Assembly: GCA_025435555.1 (NCBI GenBank)
Contig: JAIWWG010000058.1
Coordinates: 173,378-237,377 of the forward strand
Origin: Chytriomyces cf. hyalinus JEL632
Taxonomy: Eukaryota > Chytridiomycota > Chytridiomycetes > Chytridiales > Chytriomycetaceae
Direction: 5' to 3'
Length of the DNA: 64,000 nucleotides
In this document: piece after piece, positions 49,361 to 59,002 of the stretch
Position numbering within the stretch: position 1 is the stretch's first letter
How the letters are laid out: the number at the start of each line of letters is the position of its first letter
Position numbers and translations under genes: made by a program
Notes under the pieces: generated by a model
What the model was told of the DNA's origin: nothing
Database searches by the model: none
Seen by the model: the letters and a program-made list of their open reading frames with translations, nothing else

Positions 49361-50114
49361 CTATTCAGAAATCTTCATGAATGCCCATCTATTTTTTTGC
49401 ACTCTATTGGCGATACAGCTACAGGACGCTCCTCCAAAGACAACTGACACCTCAAATGCAGACAAAGAAGACAAAGACTCCGGCGCCGACAGCAAAGTAT
49501 TTGACCAAGTCAACTGAGGCCAAGTGTCCGGGACGTACTGAATGAGGAAATCCTCCATTTCCAAGTTGTCGCTGTGGAAGCAAAACACGGGCATCCGCGG
49601 GACTCTTTGATTTCCCAAGGCAATCCTTTTTCCTTCCTCTCGAGCATACGGAGACATCAAAGAGAGGGGAAGGGAGAAACTTGTTGATGTCCGAAGGGCT
49701 GTCGGAGGGTGCATTTACTTGCTTGACCACATTGTTGAGCTCCTGGATAGTTGTCCACCCGCCAAGCACGTAGAGTCGGTAAGATATCTTGAACTTGCCA
49801 CTGTCATTCCAAGCGCGGTGGCGTGAAGCGACTGCAATTCGTGTGTTGGACAGCACGGGCACAAAGGCTGAAGCCACAGTGTGCACCAACACCTGGACAA
49901 TTTGATGCTCCTGGTCGACCGATGGAGCGAGATGCTCTGCATCAGACTTCAGGTCAACGTCAAAGTACGCTTTGACCTTTGTTGCTGCGCGATCGGGGGC
50001 GGCCAAGTCCTCGCAGAGATGCGGGTATATCAAATGCGATTGGCTGAACTGGTCGAGGGACCATTCGAGAGGGCCATTCGCGATGGCATGAGCGAACTGT
50101 GGGACGAAGAGCAT
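49361..50114 (-). pseudogene. Probable decayed gene, possibly primase/polymerase (AEP)-like
   Basis: The frame 49452-50114 reads a plausible protein (HLIYPHLCEDLAAPDRAATK, YFDVDLKSDAE, SRHRAWNDSGKFKISYRLYV). The neighbouring frame 49361-49630 then looks like its continuation (EEGKRIALGNQRVPRMPVF, DFLIQYVPDTWPQL). An 82-nt GT-AG intron (about 49645-49726) could join them. The order D-x-D, then S-R-x-R...K-I-S-Y-R, then R-x-x-LGN resembles the catalytic and K-S-Y-H-like region of archaeo-eukaryotic primases, often found in selfish elements. This is a weak pattern-based guess. Confidence 0.35.
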
Positions 50115-50189
50115 GCTGAGTTGACAAAACCCGAGTTGGGGCCATCACGCACCTGTTATATACCGCTGCCGCAGTTTTCTCGAAAATAA

Positions 50190-50900
50190 AATTAAAATAA
50201 AAAACTTGGAAAAAAAAACAAACCATGTGACCCCCAAAATGGACCCCGACACAGCACATGGACGATGGTCGATTTATTTCCACACAGACACGGCGATCAC
50301 GAGTCCTCTGTATAAGGGTTGCAATGATCCACACCTGCTTTGTTTCTCCAACTCGAGAGCCAGAGTGGGTGCAGTCTCCTCTCCATGACTGACTGACTGA
50401 CAAGACCGTGGCATCAATCACGTAGACAGGACAAGTGTCTCAGAAGAAGTTGACCTGATCGGGCGACTGACTGTGACCTTCTGGCACGTGGTCCTTTGGG
50501 ATTGGATTGCGGAACACTTAAAAATTTGCCACACTTAAAAAGTTTGGACAGGTGTCAAGTGTCAAGGGTTGTTGACCCATTGCCATTGAAACTGGATATG
50601 GGATGGTTGGCACTTGGCACTTGGCACTTGGTGTGGGCACTTGGTGTGGGGGTGTGGGGGTATGGGGGTCACATTGCGCACCAGAAAGACGTGCGTCAAC
50701 ACCGAGCGTTGTCTTCACAACGAACGCATCATTGGGCCCTGTGTAACACACGCAGTCCCCTTCCAACAAAAAAACCAATAAAACGCGAGGGCACGTGGAC
50801 CAAAGTGGCCACGCATGTCTGATTACTTCCCAAGCCTCAAGCATAAAATTGAATGCACACCAGTCCACAAGTCACTAAACTACCAGGACAAAAACTAAAC
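50190..50900. other. Intergenic region before the MFS gene
   Basis: Contains A-rich sequence near 50210, CACTTGG/GTGTGGGG repeats (50609-50668) and the MFS promoter. No gene is seen. Confidence 0.55.
50609..50668. repeat. GGCACTT and GTGTGGGG tandem repeats
   Basis: Three GGCACTT units followed by alternating GGTGTGGG units. Confidence 0.85.
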
Positions 50901-51113
50901 ATGGCCACAACCGTCGAGAAGCTGTTCCCCGGCTTCACCGCCGAGCAGAAACGCAACCTCCTTTTCTACACTATCGGAATCATGTGCTACAAGCTCGGCC
51001 TGGAGTCTGCACTCGGTGCCGTCAAGACGATGATGACTGAACGTTTCAACTCAAACCCAGCCACGTCCGCCAACGCCTTTTGGTAAGTATTCGATTCGAT
51101 TGGTTTACGTGTT

Positions 51114-51218
51114 CTGCACACGTTAACGTTAAAGTGTTGTTTAGCCGTTCAACTTTATTAAAGGAAGGAAAGGGCACCGCACCTGCACACGTTAACGTTA
51201 AAGTGTTGTTTAGCCGTT
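51114..51218. repeat. 36-bp direct repeat inside the MFS intron
   Basis: CTGCACACGTTAACGTTAAA and its following 16 bases occur exactly at 51114-51149 and 51183-51218. The core ACGTTAACGT is palindromic, and GGGCACC / GGGTGCC flank the second copy as a short inverted pair. Confidence 0.85.
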
Positions 51219-52301
51219 AACGGGTGCCTCCCAAAAAAACTCCCGCTTATATACCCTCTTAGTAATAAATTCCACATCATAAAATTATAATGAAAATTTA
51301 TCCCTGTCTCCCATCCACCATCACGCGCTGCTGCTTTGGATTGGTCGAGACCTTCTCACCTTTGCCACCATTGGTCTGCTTGAGGGTCTTAACCAGCTGA
51401 TGCAGTCTCTTGGTTCAATTGCCGTTGCTCCTCTCATCTTCCGCTTCAAAACTCCTCATGTCCTGTCAGCTGCCATCACCTTCTTCGCTGCTCTCTCGGT
51501 CGTTTTCCTCATTTTGGAGCCTGCCACAGGAGGACAGATTGTATCGTACATTGTTAAGAACGGAAAGGACGTTCCCGACCCATCCACTTACGGAAACTGG
51601 TCTCCATACCTCCTGTTTCCACTCTTCCTTCTGATTGGAGGAGCCTACGGTATCATTGAGCTCATTCGCCGTGTTATTCCCCGTGACATTGTCGGAGGAG
51701 ACGTCGCCAAGCTCAAGAAGATGGACGCAACTGTGCACATCTGGTACGAAGTTGCAGGAACTGGCGGTGCCTTCTTCTCAGCGTTCATGATCCAGAAGCT
51801 GGGGCACGTGTATGCAATGTGTGTTGTTCCTCCCTTGTTCATTGCCGCCGCCTTCTCCTGGTGGCAGGTCAGATCGCCGGAACGCAACCTGTCCAAGCTC
51901 GCAGACGCACCAAAGCGTTCTTTCCTTGCCTCCATCGGACATTACACCGTAGTATACTTCTCCTCCATTGTCACTGGTGCACGCATCATCTTCAGTTCCC
52001 GCCGATTCCTCTGGCTCATTCCCGGATACTCCCTCGGACTTGTGTACCACCGATACCTGGAGAATGGAGTGGCACCCAACTTTTCCAAGATTGTTTTCGG
52101 TGACGCATCGTTCTCTCAGATCATGGTTGGAGGATCCAACTTTGGTGAGCTCATTGGTGCCCTCACCGTGTTCATCTTCAACACCCAAATCAAGACTCCC
52201 ATCCCATGGGTCCGCTGGGACGCGCTTGTGCTCAACATGCTGTGGTTGGTTCCATGCCTCGCGTACCAGTTCCTCTCGACCGGAACATCTCCAATGACTT
52301 T

Positions 52302-52495
52302 TATTGAGTTTTTTTGGTGAAAGAGTATTCTTTATTTGTCTGAACATGCCGTGTTAAATACTTAGAATAAAGTCCGATAGAAATGTAATAAAGAAAACCG
52401 GTGGCTAATGAAAGACAATAAAACAATCTCATGAACCACCCAAGTGCCTCCCCAACAATCTCATGAGCGGTGGCTCTCAGCCGGGGACTTCAACA
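52302..52495 (-). repeat. Copia 3' LTR
   Basis: 194 bp; differs from the 5' LTR at one base (CTGAAC versus CCGAAC near 52344 / 57026). Confidence 0.95.
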
Positions 52496-52507
52496 CTCCC
52501 CCTACCC
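52496..52507 (-). promoter_or_regulatory. Copia polypurine tract
   Basis: On the minus strand GGGTAGGGGGAG directly abuts the 3' LTR, the expected plus-strand primer site. Confidence 0.75.
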
Positions 52508-54604
52508 GGCGACGCTGGTCTCTAACCCCATCCCGGCCCTGAACCGTTCAAACTCGCTTGGTCCCTTTGCTTTGGTAAGTCCATCTGCTTTCTGATCCTT
52601 TGTTGGGATGAATGCTGACTCTATGTTGCACTCCTTAATAGCCTCTCTGACGAACGTAGTCTTGCCGAGCATATGTCTGGTCCGGTCGTTGACGATGGCG
52701 TTCTTGCTCGATGCTATGGCTGCCTGGTTGTCCTCGTAGATGACGGTCTTGATGCCTGAAACACCCAGGTCAGTGAGCAACTCCCTTAACCACATTACTT
52801 CCTTCACAACATCCACTAACGCATTTACTTCTGCTTCCATTGATGACAGTGCTACCGTCCTCTGCTTCCGAGATCTCCAGCTCACCAAGTTCCCTGCGAT
52901 GAACACCGCATGTCCGCTTATCCCGTACGCTCCTTCGCTCAAGTGACTTGCGTCAACCCATGCCTCAATCAGGTTCGCCTTTCCGGTTGTGTATTTGAGT
53001 TCCATCCTGCTTGTGTTAATCAAGTATCCTGTCAATCGCTTCAGTGCCGTCCAGTGCGCGTCTGTTGCTTTCGATGCGAATCGTCCAAGGTAAGATGTTG
53101 CGTATGCTACGTCAGGTCTTGTTGAAACTGACGCATACATCACTGCTCCTAGCAGACTCCTGTAGTGTTCTACCGTTGACTCTTCATCATCCTCTGGTAG
53201 CTTGATCCCTGCTTCCAGTGGTGTCCGGTATTTGGTGTTTTGTAGCTGGAATCGTGCTCCAATCGACTCCAAGTAGCTGGACTGCTGAAAGCTTGCTCTT
53301 CCGCCCTTCATGTCGTATTTGATGACTGATCCAAGTAAGGTATGTATCTCCCCCATGAACTTGACTTTGTACCTTTTTACTAACTCGCTTTCTACCCGCT
53401 TCCGCAGATCCTCGTTGTCTGTTGCGATCAGGATGTCGTCCACATACAAGGTAATTAACAATTCTCTCCCGTTTCTTTGAATCCTGAATAAACCCGGGTC
53501 CGATACTGATTGTTTGAATCCAATACTGACTAATGTGCCTTTGAACTCCTCGTTCCACAGGTAGCCGCCTTGTTTGGTACCGTACAGTCCCTTCAAAATT
53601 CTCAACGCGTACTGCTTTCGATCAATTGTTGGGTCCAGTAGCTCGTAACCGTCTGGGATTCGAATTACAACGTTGAAATCCATTTTCGAGTTTAGGTATG
53701 CCGTTACTACGTCCATTTGTGTGATCCGATATTCCTTTGCTAACGAAACGCTGATTAATACCTTGATTGTCGTAGACCTTACCACAGGCGCGAATGTCTC
53801 GTCGTAGTCCACTCCTTCCACCTGGGTGAAACACCGAACAACCAATCGTGATTTATACTTTTCGAATACTCCCGCTGCGTCCTGTTTTCGCTTATGTACC
53901 CACTTGGTGTCTGCTATGTTTGCGGTAGGTTCCTTTCTTAAGTTGATTACTTCCCAGGTTCCATTCTCAACTAACGAATTTAATTCATCCAGAATGGCAT
54001 CCTTCCATTTCACGCCGTCGTCCCTTTCCAGTGCTTCGGCAATTGACTTTGGCTCCTCAGTTATTGCTGAAAATGCGTAAGCTGCATTCCTCCTTCTCCC
54101 TCCTTCAATGATGTTTGACTGATCGACTGCTGACCTAATATCCCTTATCGCCACTTTATCTCTGGGTTCAAGTACGGTCTGCGTTCGCTCTGGCACGGCT
54201 GTCTTCTGCCTGTTTGCTGGTAGGATACGGATTGGTGATGGGCTTCTCGGGTCGTCTCCCTCCGGGTCTTGCTCCTCTCTTTCTGGTGTTTGGGGTCTCT
54301 CCTGTTGATGTGCTTGGGTTCTTTGCTGCTGTTGTGCTTGATGATGTGTTCTCGGCATCCTTGTTCTTTCTGGTTCCTCTTTGCCTTCTGAGTCTGAGAG
54401 TAGTTCTGGTGGCTCATCTCTTGGTTCTCCAGTTTCCGACTCAGGTTCTTGCTTGGGGAACGTCACGTGAACTGACTGGAAGACCCTGCCGCTGTCAACT
54501 TCAACTAGTAAGTATCCTTTTTCTTTGATTCCTAGGACTCTGCATTTAACTCCCTTGCTGTCCAGCTTCCCGCGTTTGTGCCCATGCCACGCAGTGCTCG
54601 CCAA
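52502..54604 (-). CDS. Copia reverse transcriptase and RNase H part of pol
   Basis: 700-codon frame. RT: WKDAILDELNSLVENGTWEV start, KYKSRLVVRCFTQVEG, and YVDDILIATDN with the catalytic YVDD. RNase H: AWVDASHL, SSMEAEVNAL and EDNQAAIASSKNAI carry the expected Asp/Glu residues. The frame overlaps the integrase frame by 59 bp with a frame change; copia elements normally encode one polyprotein, so this is a probable one-base lesion. Confidence 0.93.
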   Translation of the reverse strand: MASTAWHGHKRGKLDSKGVKCRVLGIKEKGYLLVEVDSGRVFQSVHVTFPKQEPESETGEPRDEPPELLSDSEGKEEPERTRMPRTHHQAQQQQRTQAHQQERPQTPEREEQDPEGDDPRSPSPIRILPANRQKTAVPERTQTVLEPRDKVAIRDIRSAVDQSNIIEGGRRRNAAYAFSAITEEPKSIAEALERDDGVKWKDAILDELNSLVENGTWEVINLRKEPTANIADTKWVHKRKQDAAGVFEKYKSRLVVRCFTQVEGVDYDETFAPVVRSTTIKVLISVSLAKEYRITQMDVVTAYLNSKMDFNVVIRIPDGYELLDPTIDRKQYALRILKGLYGTKQGGYLWNEEFKGTLVSIGFKQSVSDPGLFRIQRNGRELLITLYVDDILIATDNEDLRKRVESELVKRYKVKFMGEIHTLLGSVIKYDMKGGRASFQQSSYLESIGARFQLQNTKYRTPLEAGIKLPEDDEESTVEHYRSLLGAVMYASVSTRPDVAYATSYLGRFASKATDAHWTALKRLTGYLINTSRMELKYTTGKANLIEAWVDASHLSEGAYGISGHAVFIAGNLVSWRSRKQRTVALSSMEAEVNALVDVVKEVMWLRELLTDLGVSGIKTVIYEDNQAAIASSKNAIVNDRTRHMLGKTTFVREAIKECNIESAFIPTKDQKADGLTKAKGPSEFERFRAGMGLETSVAG

Positions 54605-55578
54605 ATCTGCGCATGTACTTCAGGTTTGGTTTCTTTCCTGTCATTGCTTCGATTGGCGTCTTGTTCCCTGTGATTGCTTTTGTTGGGCATCTGTTCCTGA
54701 TGAAAACAGCCATCTCAAGTGCATATATCCAGTACTTTTTCTTGTCCAGTTTTGCATCTGCTAACATTGTTCTGCACATTTCTATCACGGTACGGTTCTT
54801 TCTTTCGGCAATTCCATTCTGCTCCGGTGTGTATGGTGTCGACACATTGTGCTTGATCCCGTTTGCGTCGCACCATTTCGTAAACTTGTGATTGATGAAT
54901 TCGCCTCCCCTGTCGGATACAATGGCCTTTAATTTGTGGTTAAACTGTGTTTCGATTAATTTGATGATGTCGAGGATTCCTTGGAGTGCGTCGCTTTTCT
55001 TTCCGAGTATCTTTGCAAACGTGCATCCACTTCCGGTGTCAGATACCATTAGAATTGGCGTTCCCTCTACAAAGGTAAGATCCAAATTTAGTTCCTCGCC
55101 TGGCTTTTCGACTCGGTCTGATTTCCCTTTTCCCACGCTTCTTGTGGTTTTTGATTCCATGCACATGCTGCAGTCTCCGAGTTCTCCGTCCTTGATGTTG
55201 ATGCCGTCAGCTTGTTCATTTAGCTTTCTTAGATCCTTTGCGTTCAAGTGTCCCATGAATCGGTGAGCTTCCTTCAATGTGATCACCCTTGTTGTTACAT
55301 GTGTTGTTAATCCCGCTTTGTTCTCCTTCAGAGTGTATAGTCCTTCGCGAATGTCTGTGGCGCGGAGGATGATTTTGTCCTTCATTGAAACTGACACGCC
55401 TTTTTCGTCGAAGTTGACGGTCGCTCCTTTTACACTGAGCGCTGAGATTGATAATAGGTTCACTGATAATTCCGGTACGTACAGGACTCCAGTGATTGTG
55501 ACTGTCCCCTCCTCACCCTTTAGCTCCACAGATCCGACTCCCATTATTTCGAACTGGTCGCCGCTTGCTACCGTTACG
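54546..55578 (-). CDS. Copia integrase part of pol (protease C-terminal remnant included)
   Basis: Open from the solo-LTR edge. Starts with the region after the protease (LYVPELSVNLLSISAL), then the HHCC zinc domain (HRFMGHLNAKDLR ... CSMCMESK) and the DDE core (LDLTFVEG, VSDRGGEFIN, NGIAERKNRTVIE). It ends near 54590, where the frame shifts into the RT frame. Confidence 0.9.
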
Positions 55579-56036
55579 TGTTGAATTCAGTCGTAGGACG
55601 CGTAATTCTTTATTTACACATTGCCAATCTTAATTATTTCTTTACAATCACTCATCTTTCTTCTGGATGTTTTTCAGTCTCTGTCTTTTCATCCAATCAT
55701 TTTATTCGATAGTTGTTTTACAAGCTACCTCTTTGTTCTGTTTTTTTTGATTCACACAATGGGTCACTTGACCATTGTTCATAGTGTTTCGTATTTGACA
55801 TCTGCTTCTCCCTTGAGAACAGATCTTTATCTTCTACTATTTGCTCTCTGTTGCAGTATTGTTCTTATCGACTGCGTATATCCTTAGGTTAGCCAGTTAT
55901 GATACTTCTTCTTTCTTACGCTAATAGTTGTATGATTCCTCAGTTGATATATTAAAGAGTAGTAACTATCGATACAAGCTTTAAGAACTTCACGAAGATC
56001 GCTATATAGTCGTGTTCCAGCGCCTATATTTCTACA
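55579..56036 (+). mobile_element. Nested solo LTR inside the copia protease/integrase junction
   Basis: 458 bp, begins TGTTGAATTC and ends TTTCTACA (TG...CA) and is flanked by TTACG duplicates (55574-55578 and 56037-56041). It is AT-rich and lacks coding sequence. The two copia coding edges are in the same frame once this segment and one TTACG are ignored. Its sequence differs from the host element's LTR, so it comes from another LTR family; orientation is uncertain. Confidence 0.88.
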
Positions 56037-56937
56037 TTACGTCTCCGAGTTCGTTCGTGTTTGTTAGGTTTTTGATGATTTCCTTGTTGCCTGTCATGTG
56101 GTTGCTTACTCCAGAATCCAGGATCCAGTCGCCATCTGTTGACTTGATTTTTGCTGAGGTAAGTACATGGTTTCTTGATTGGTTCACTTGGTTCGCTCTC
56201 TTCTCATTGTTTCTTTTTTCTCTTTGCTTGGGTCCTTGGCCTTCCTTGTCTCCACCCTTGGTCCAACAATCGGCCTTTTTGTGTCCCATTTTTCCGCAAT
56301 TGTTGCATTCTCCTTTGAATTTTTGTGTGCCACTTTGTTTTGCCTGCATGGCTACTCCTCTGTTGCTTGATGGTTTCTTTTTGTTTTCGCCTCTCCAATC
56401 GTGTTCCGCGTAGATTGACGTTTTGAATTTCGTGTAGCTTTCCATGATGTCCGCCTGAGTTCTCAGTCCCTGCAAGAAGGAATCCCATGATTCAGGTAAG
56501 CTACTCATGACTTGGATGACCATTTCCTTGTCTTTCACTTCCGAGTCGCTTTTCAGCTGTCTTCGGTAGCGTTCCATGTCCCCAATGAACTTTTCGAAGT
56601 TGTCTCCATCTGAGTACTTCGTGTTCGTGAACGCGCGACGTGCTCTTATCGCCAGGTTCACCGAGCTTGCCTCAGCCAGTGCTTTGACTTCGTCAAATAG
56701 CCCCTTTGCTGTTTTTGCTTCTCTCAGTTGCTCGTGAAACACAAGCATGACTCTTTCTCCTATCTTGCCAAAAGCTTGGTCATCGATCTTGGTCCATTCC
56801 TTCAGCTCCACGGGGTCCGTCGGTGCTGGTGCGTGCAAAGTCGTGGCTAACCCTTTTCCTTTCAGGAAGTAGAGTAGCGCGGTCTCCCAGTCATGGAAGT
56901 CGGTTCCGTCGAACATGACAATCTCGAGCTTGTTCAT
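56032..56937 (-). CDS. Copia gag and protease start
   Basis: ATG at 56937 lies about 30 bp inside the 5' LTR boundary and starts MNKLEIVMFDGTDFHDWETA, a typical copia capsid start. CCHC knuckle CNNCGKMGHKKADC at about 215-228 and the protease active site WILDSGVSNHMTG (DSG) near 275. Translation stops at a TAG provided by the nested solo LTR. The apparent upstream start at 57114 lies in the LTR and is not used. Confidence 0.92.
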   Translation of the reverse strand: MNKLEIVMFDGTDFHDWETALLYFLKGKGLATTLHAPAPTDPVELKEWTKIDDQAFGKIGERVMLVFHEQLREAKTAKGLFDEVKALAEASSVNLAIRARRAFTNTKYSDGDNFEKFIGDMERYRRQLKSDSEVKDKEMVIQVMSSLPESWDSFLQGLRTQADIMESYTKFKTSIYAEHDWRGENKKKPSSNRGVAMQAKQSGTQKFKGECNNCGKMGHKKADCWTKGGDKEGQGPKQREKRNNEKRANQVNQSRNHVLTSAKIKSTDGDWILDSGVSNHMTGNKEIIKNLTNTNELGDVM

Positions 56938-56968
56938 GGTAGGTCTTTGTTTTTGCTTAGTTGGTTGG

Positions 56969-56983
56969 CTGGTGCTGATAACG
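56969..56983 (-). promoter_or_regulatory. Copia primer-binding site, anticodon-arm (half-tRNA) type
   Basis: The bases next to the 5' LTR are complementary to GGTGCTGATAACG, which matches the anticodon arm of eukaryotic tRNA-Ile rather than any tRNA 3' end. Internal priming by a half-tRNA is known for Drosophila copia. Confidence 0.6.
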
Positions 56984-57177
56984 TATTGAGTTTTTTTGGT
57001 GAAAGAGTATTCTTTATTTGTCCGAACATGCCGTGTTAAATACTTAGAATAAAGTCCGATAGAAATGTAATAAAGAAAACCGGTGGCTAATGAAAGACAA
57101 TAAAACAATCTCATGAACCACCCAAGTGCCTCCCCAACAATCTCATGAGCGGTGGCTCTCAGCCGGGGACTTCAACA
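56984..57177 (-). repeat. Copia 5' LTR
   Basis: 194 bp, next to the PBS and the ACTTT target duplicate at 57178. Confidence 0.95.
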
Positions 57178-57661
57178 ACTTTTGCGTGGATGTTGGCGGG
57201 TCTGTTCATGTTCATTTCGATGGGATGGGCCGCCGGAGATGTGTCCCTTGCCGCGTACGTGCAGTCCCAGCTCGAGCACAACGAGGAGGAGGAGCTCACT
57301 GGTGAAGTGTCCCCACTTGGAGCTGTAATGGCATTCCTGTACTCTTCGTACATTGCCATTTACTTTGGACTCAATTACGGACTCGGAAAGTACCTGGACG
57401 TGTATGCCAACAAAGGTCAAGGCCATCAAGAACGACAAGAACCTCGCGTACCAAACGGGTATTGAACCATTCTACATGATTGCAGGAGTTATGTTCTCTG
57501 TTGGCTGCGTCATCATTTTTGCTGGTACCTTTATTCCGAGGGGATCGTTTGCCATCAACCCCGAGATTCTTGCTGGAGACAACTCCCCGGACGAGGAGAA
57601 GCCAGCCACAAACGTCATTGCCTCCGAAGTCACTGAAGCCAAGGTGGTCAAGGCTCAATAG

Positions 57662-57984
57662 AGAGAGACTGGATTAGAGATGAGTGGGAGGCCAGTTCAA
57701 ATAAACTTTTTTAAATTCTTCCATCCACATTACGTCAAAATCTTCAAATTCTAATTTAAATTCTTCCATCAATATCCACATCGTGTGGAAGCGCCGGCCA
57801 AGGAACGGGACGGGCCGGCCCGTCGCCGTCCCCGGCCCCCGGGTTTCATTCAAGTCTCGTTCAAAGAAATTGACTGAGCCGCCGCTCGCGTTCGAAAAAC
57901 AAACAGAGGGACGACCTTCTGGCTTTGTCGCGGTTCTGGTGAATTTTTTTTCCCTGTTTCTTCACATTCGAACAAGTCAACATG
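57662..57984. other. Intergenic region with a GC-rich island
   Basis: AT-rich 3' flank of the MFS gene, then a 60-bp GC-rich block at 57783-57846 (GGGCCGGCCCGTCGCCGTCC). No gene is supported. Confidence 0.5.
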
Positions 57985-58718
57985 AGCACCCATACGGTAT
58001 TGAATTGCACAGAATATTGAATTGCTTCAGGTGATTGCATGCGGCTATGAAGTCCCGCGACAACGTTGTGGGCCCTTTCATTGAACTTGCCATCAGTCAA
58101 TTGCTGGCGGAGTTTGCTGCAGGTGTCGCAGACACCCTTGATGGCTTGAGTGGCCACTTGTTCGTGGCTCATGCCCGGAAATTTGGCAGCAATAGAGAAA
58201 CAGCTCTGGACGAGGGTAGCACTGACAAAGTTCGGGTCAGACGGGCAAAAGCAATCCGCCAAGACATTGATTTGGAAATGTCATTGAACGCAACGCTGGA
58301 AGAGCAGTCGTTCAACCCCACAAAAGTGGCAAATAAGTTCTTGGCCCTCTCAGAACGTTCCAGTAGACCTTCTGAGCGCTTCACCATGAGCGCCAATTGG
58401 GTAGCCGACAACGCCACGGACCCAACTGCTCTAATCACTAAAGTAAACGGGATAGCAGCTGGAATATTTGTAGCCATGGCACCGCTTGATACGCCACATA
58501 TTTCAATGCTCTTGGATCGAAGAACTCGTTGGAGTTGACAAAGTGCTCTCGTAGTTCGTCATAGCGAGACCTGAGAAGTTCTATGTCGGCATTAATGAGA
58601 GTGACCTCCAGCTGTGAGAAGCCTTTATCAACTCAGGACCGATCTTCTCATCATTGATGAATTCTTGCAGATGCGTTATGACTCTGTTGGCCATTCGTAC
58701 AAGTTGTTCGGCTTTCAT
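57985..58718 (-). pseudogene. Decayed helical protein gene of unknown family
   Basis: From ATG 58718 the minus strand reads MKAEQLVRMANRVITHLQEF. It then changes frame near 58625 to FSQLEVTLINADIELLRSRY and HFVNSNEFFDPRALKYVAYQ, changes again near 58490 (MATNIPAAIPFTLVIRAVGS, KRSEGLLERSERAKNLFATF), and once more near 58260 (MSHEQVATQAIKGVCDTCSK). All parts are helix-rich. At least three frame changes without good splice sites suggest a pseudogene. The plus-strand frame 58035-58538 is treated as its shadow. The family is not recognised. Confidence 0.45.
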
Positions 58719-59002
58719 GGCAACAGTTGAATATTATGAGAAACATGATGGCTTTTCTCCCGCTCTTGAACACAATTGAAGGCCAGCTGAGGGCAGCTGA
58801 GGCAGCTGTGGAACTTAGTAAAAACAAAGCCGTCATAAGTCCTGGGATCCCCCCACAGCTTGCCTTCCAGCAAGGTTGAGTGTCTGATCATCGTTCCTTT
58901 CTGATTTAGACGGCGTAGCATCTCCCTCTGCTTGACACTGAAGCAGCACACACAAAAAACAAACTTTATTCACCCAACACTTTCCTGCGATCGCTCCACC
59001 AA

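Larger units (their letters stand above)
52302..57177 (-). mobile_element. Ty1/copia LTR retrotransposon, young but mutated
   Basis: 4876 bp on the minus strand. Flanked by a 5-bp target duplication ACTTT (52297-52301 and 57178-57182). Both LTRs are 194 bp (TGTTGAAG...CTCAATA) and differ at one visible base. Internal order on the minus strand: PBS, gag with zinc knuckle, aspartic protease, integrase, RT, RNase H, PPT. Protease-integrase-RT order defines the copia superfamily. The polyprotein is interrupted by a nested solo LTR (55579-56036) and a frameshift near 54590, so this copy is not autonomous. Confidence 0.96.
50901..57661 (+). pseudogene. MFS transporter gene disrupted by a copia insertion
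   Basis: Exon 1 is 50901-51082 (MATTVEKLFPGFTAEQKRNL start). The main exon runs from about 51330 to 52301 and resumes after the insertion at 57178 (or 57183 allowing for the 5-bp target duplication), reading AWMLAGLFMFISMGW and onwards to 57661. About twelve helices, with RRVIPRDIVGGDVAKLKKMD between helices, fit a fungal MFS protein of unknown substrate. Lesions: the retrotransposon; one extra base near 57411 that shifts the frame before KNDKNLAYQTGIEPFY; and no usable AG acceptor for intron 1, which has been expanded by a 36-bp direct repeat. The last two may be assembly or secondary changes. Confidence 0.85.

Noticed and set aside
56938-57114. Extension of copia gag into the LTR.
   Set aside because: The extra codons translate LTR and primer-binding-site sequence; the ATG at 56937 starts a typical capsid.
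57861-58538. Plus-strand 167-codon frame (58035-58538) as a real gene.
   Set aside because: The minus strand shows better helix-type protein sequence across a longer span, though in broken frames; evidence for the plus frame is only its length.
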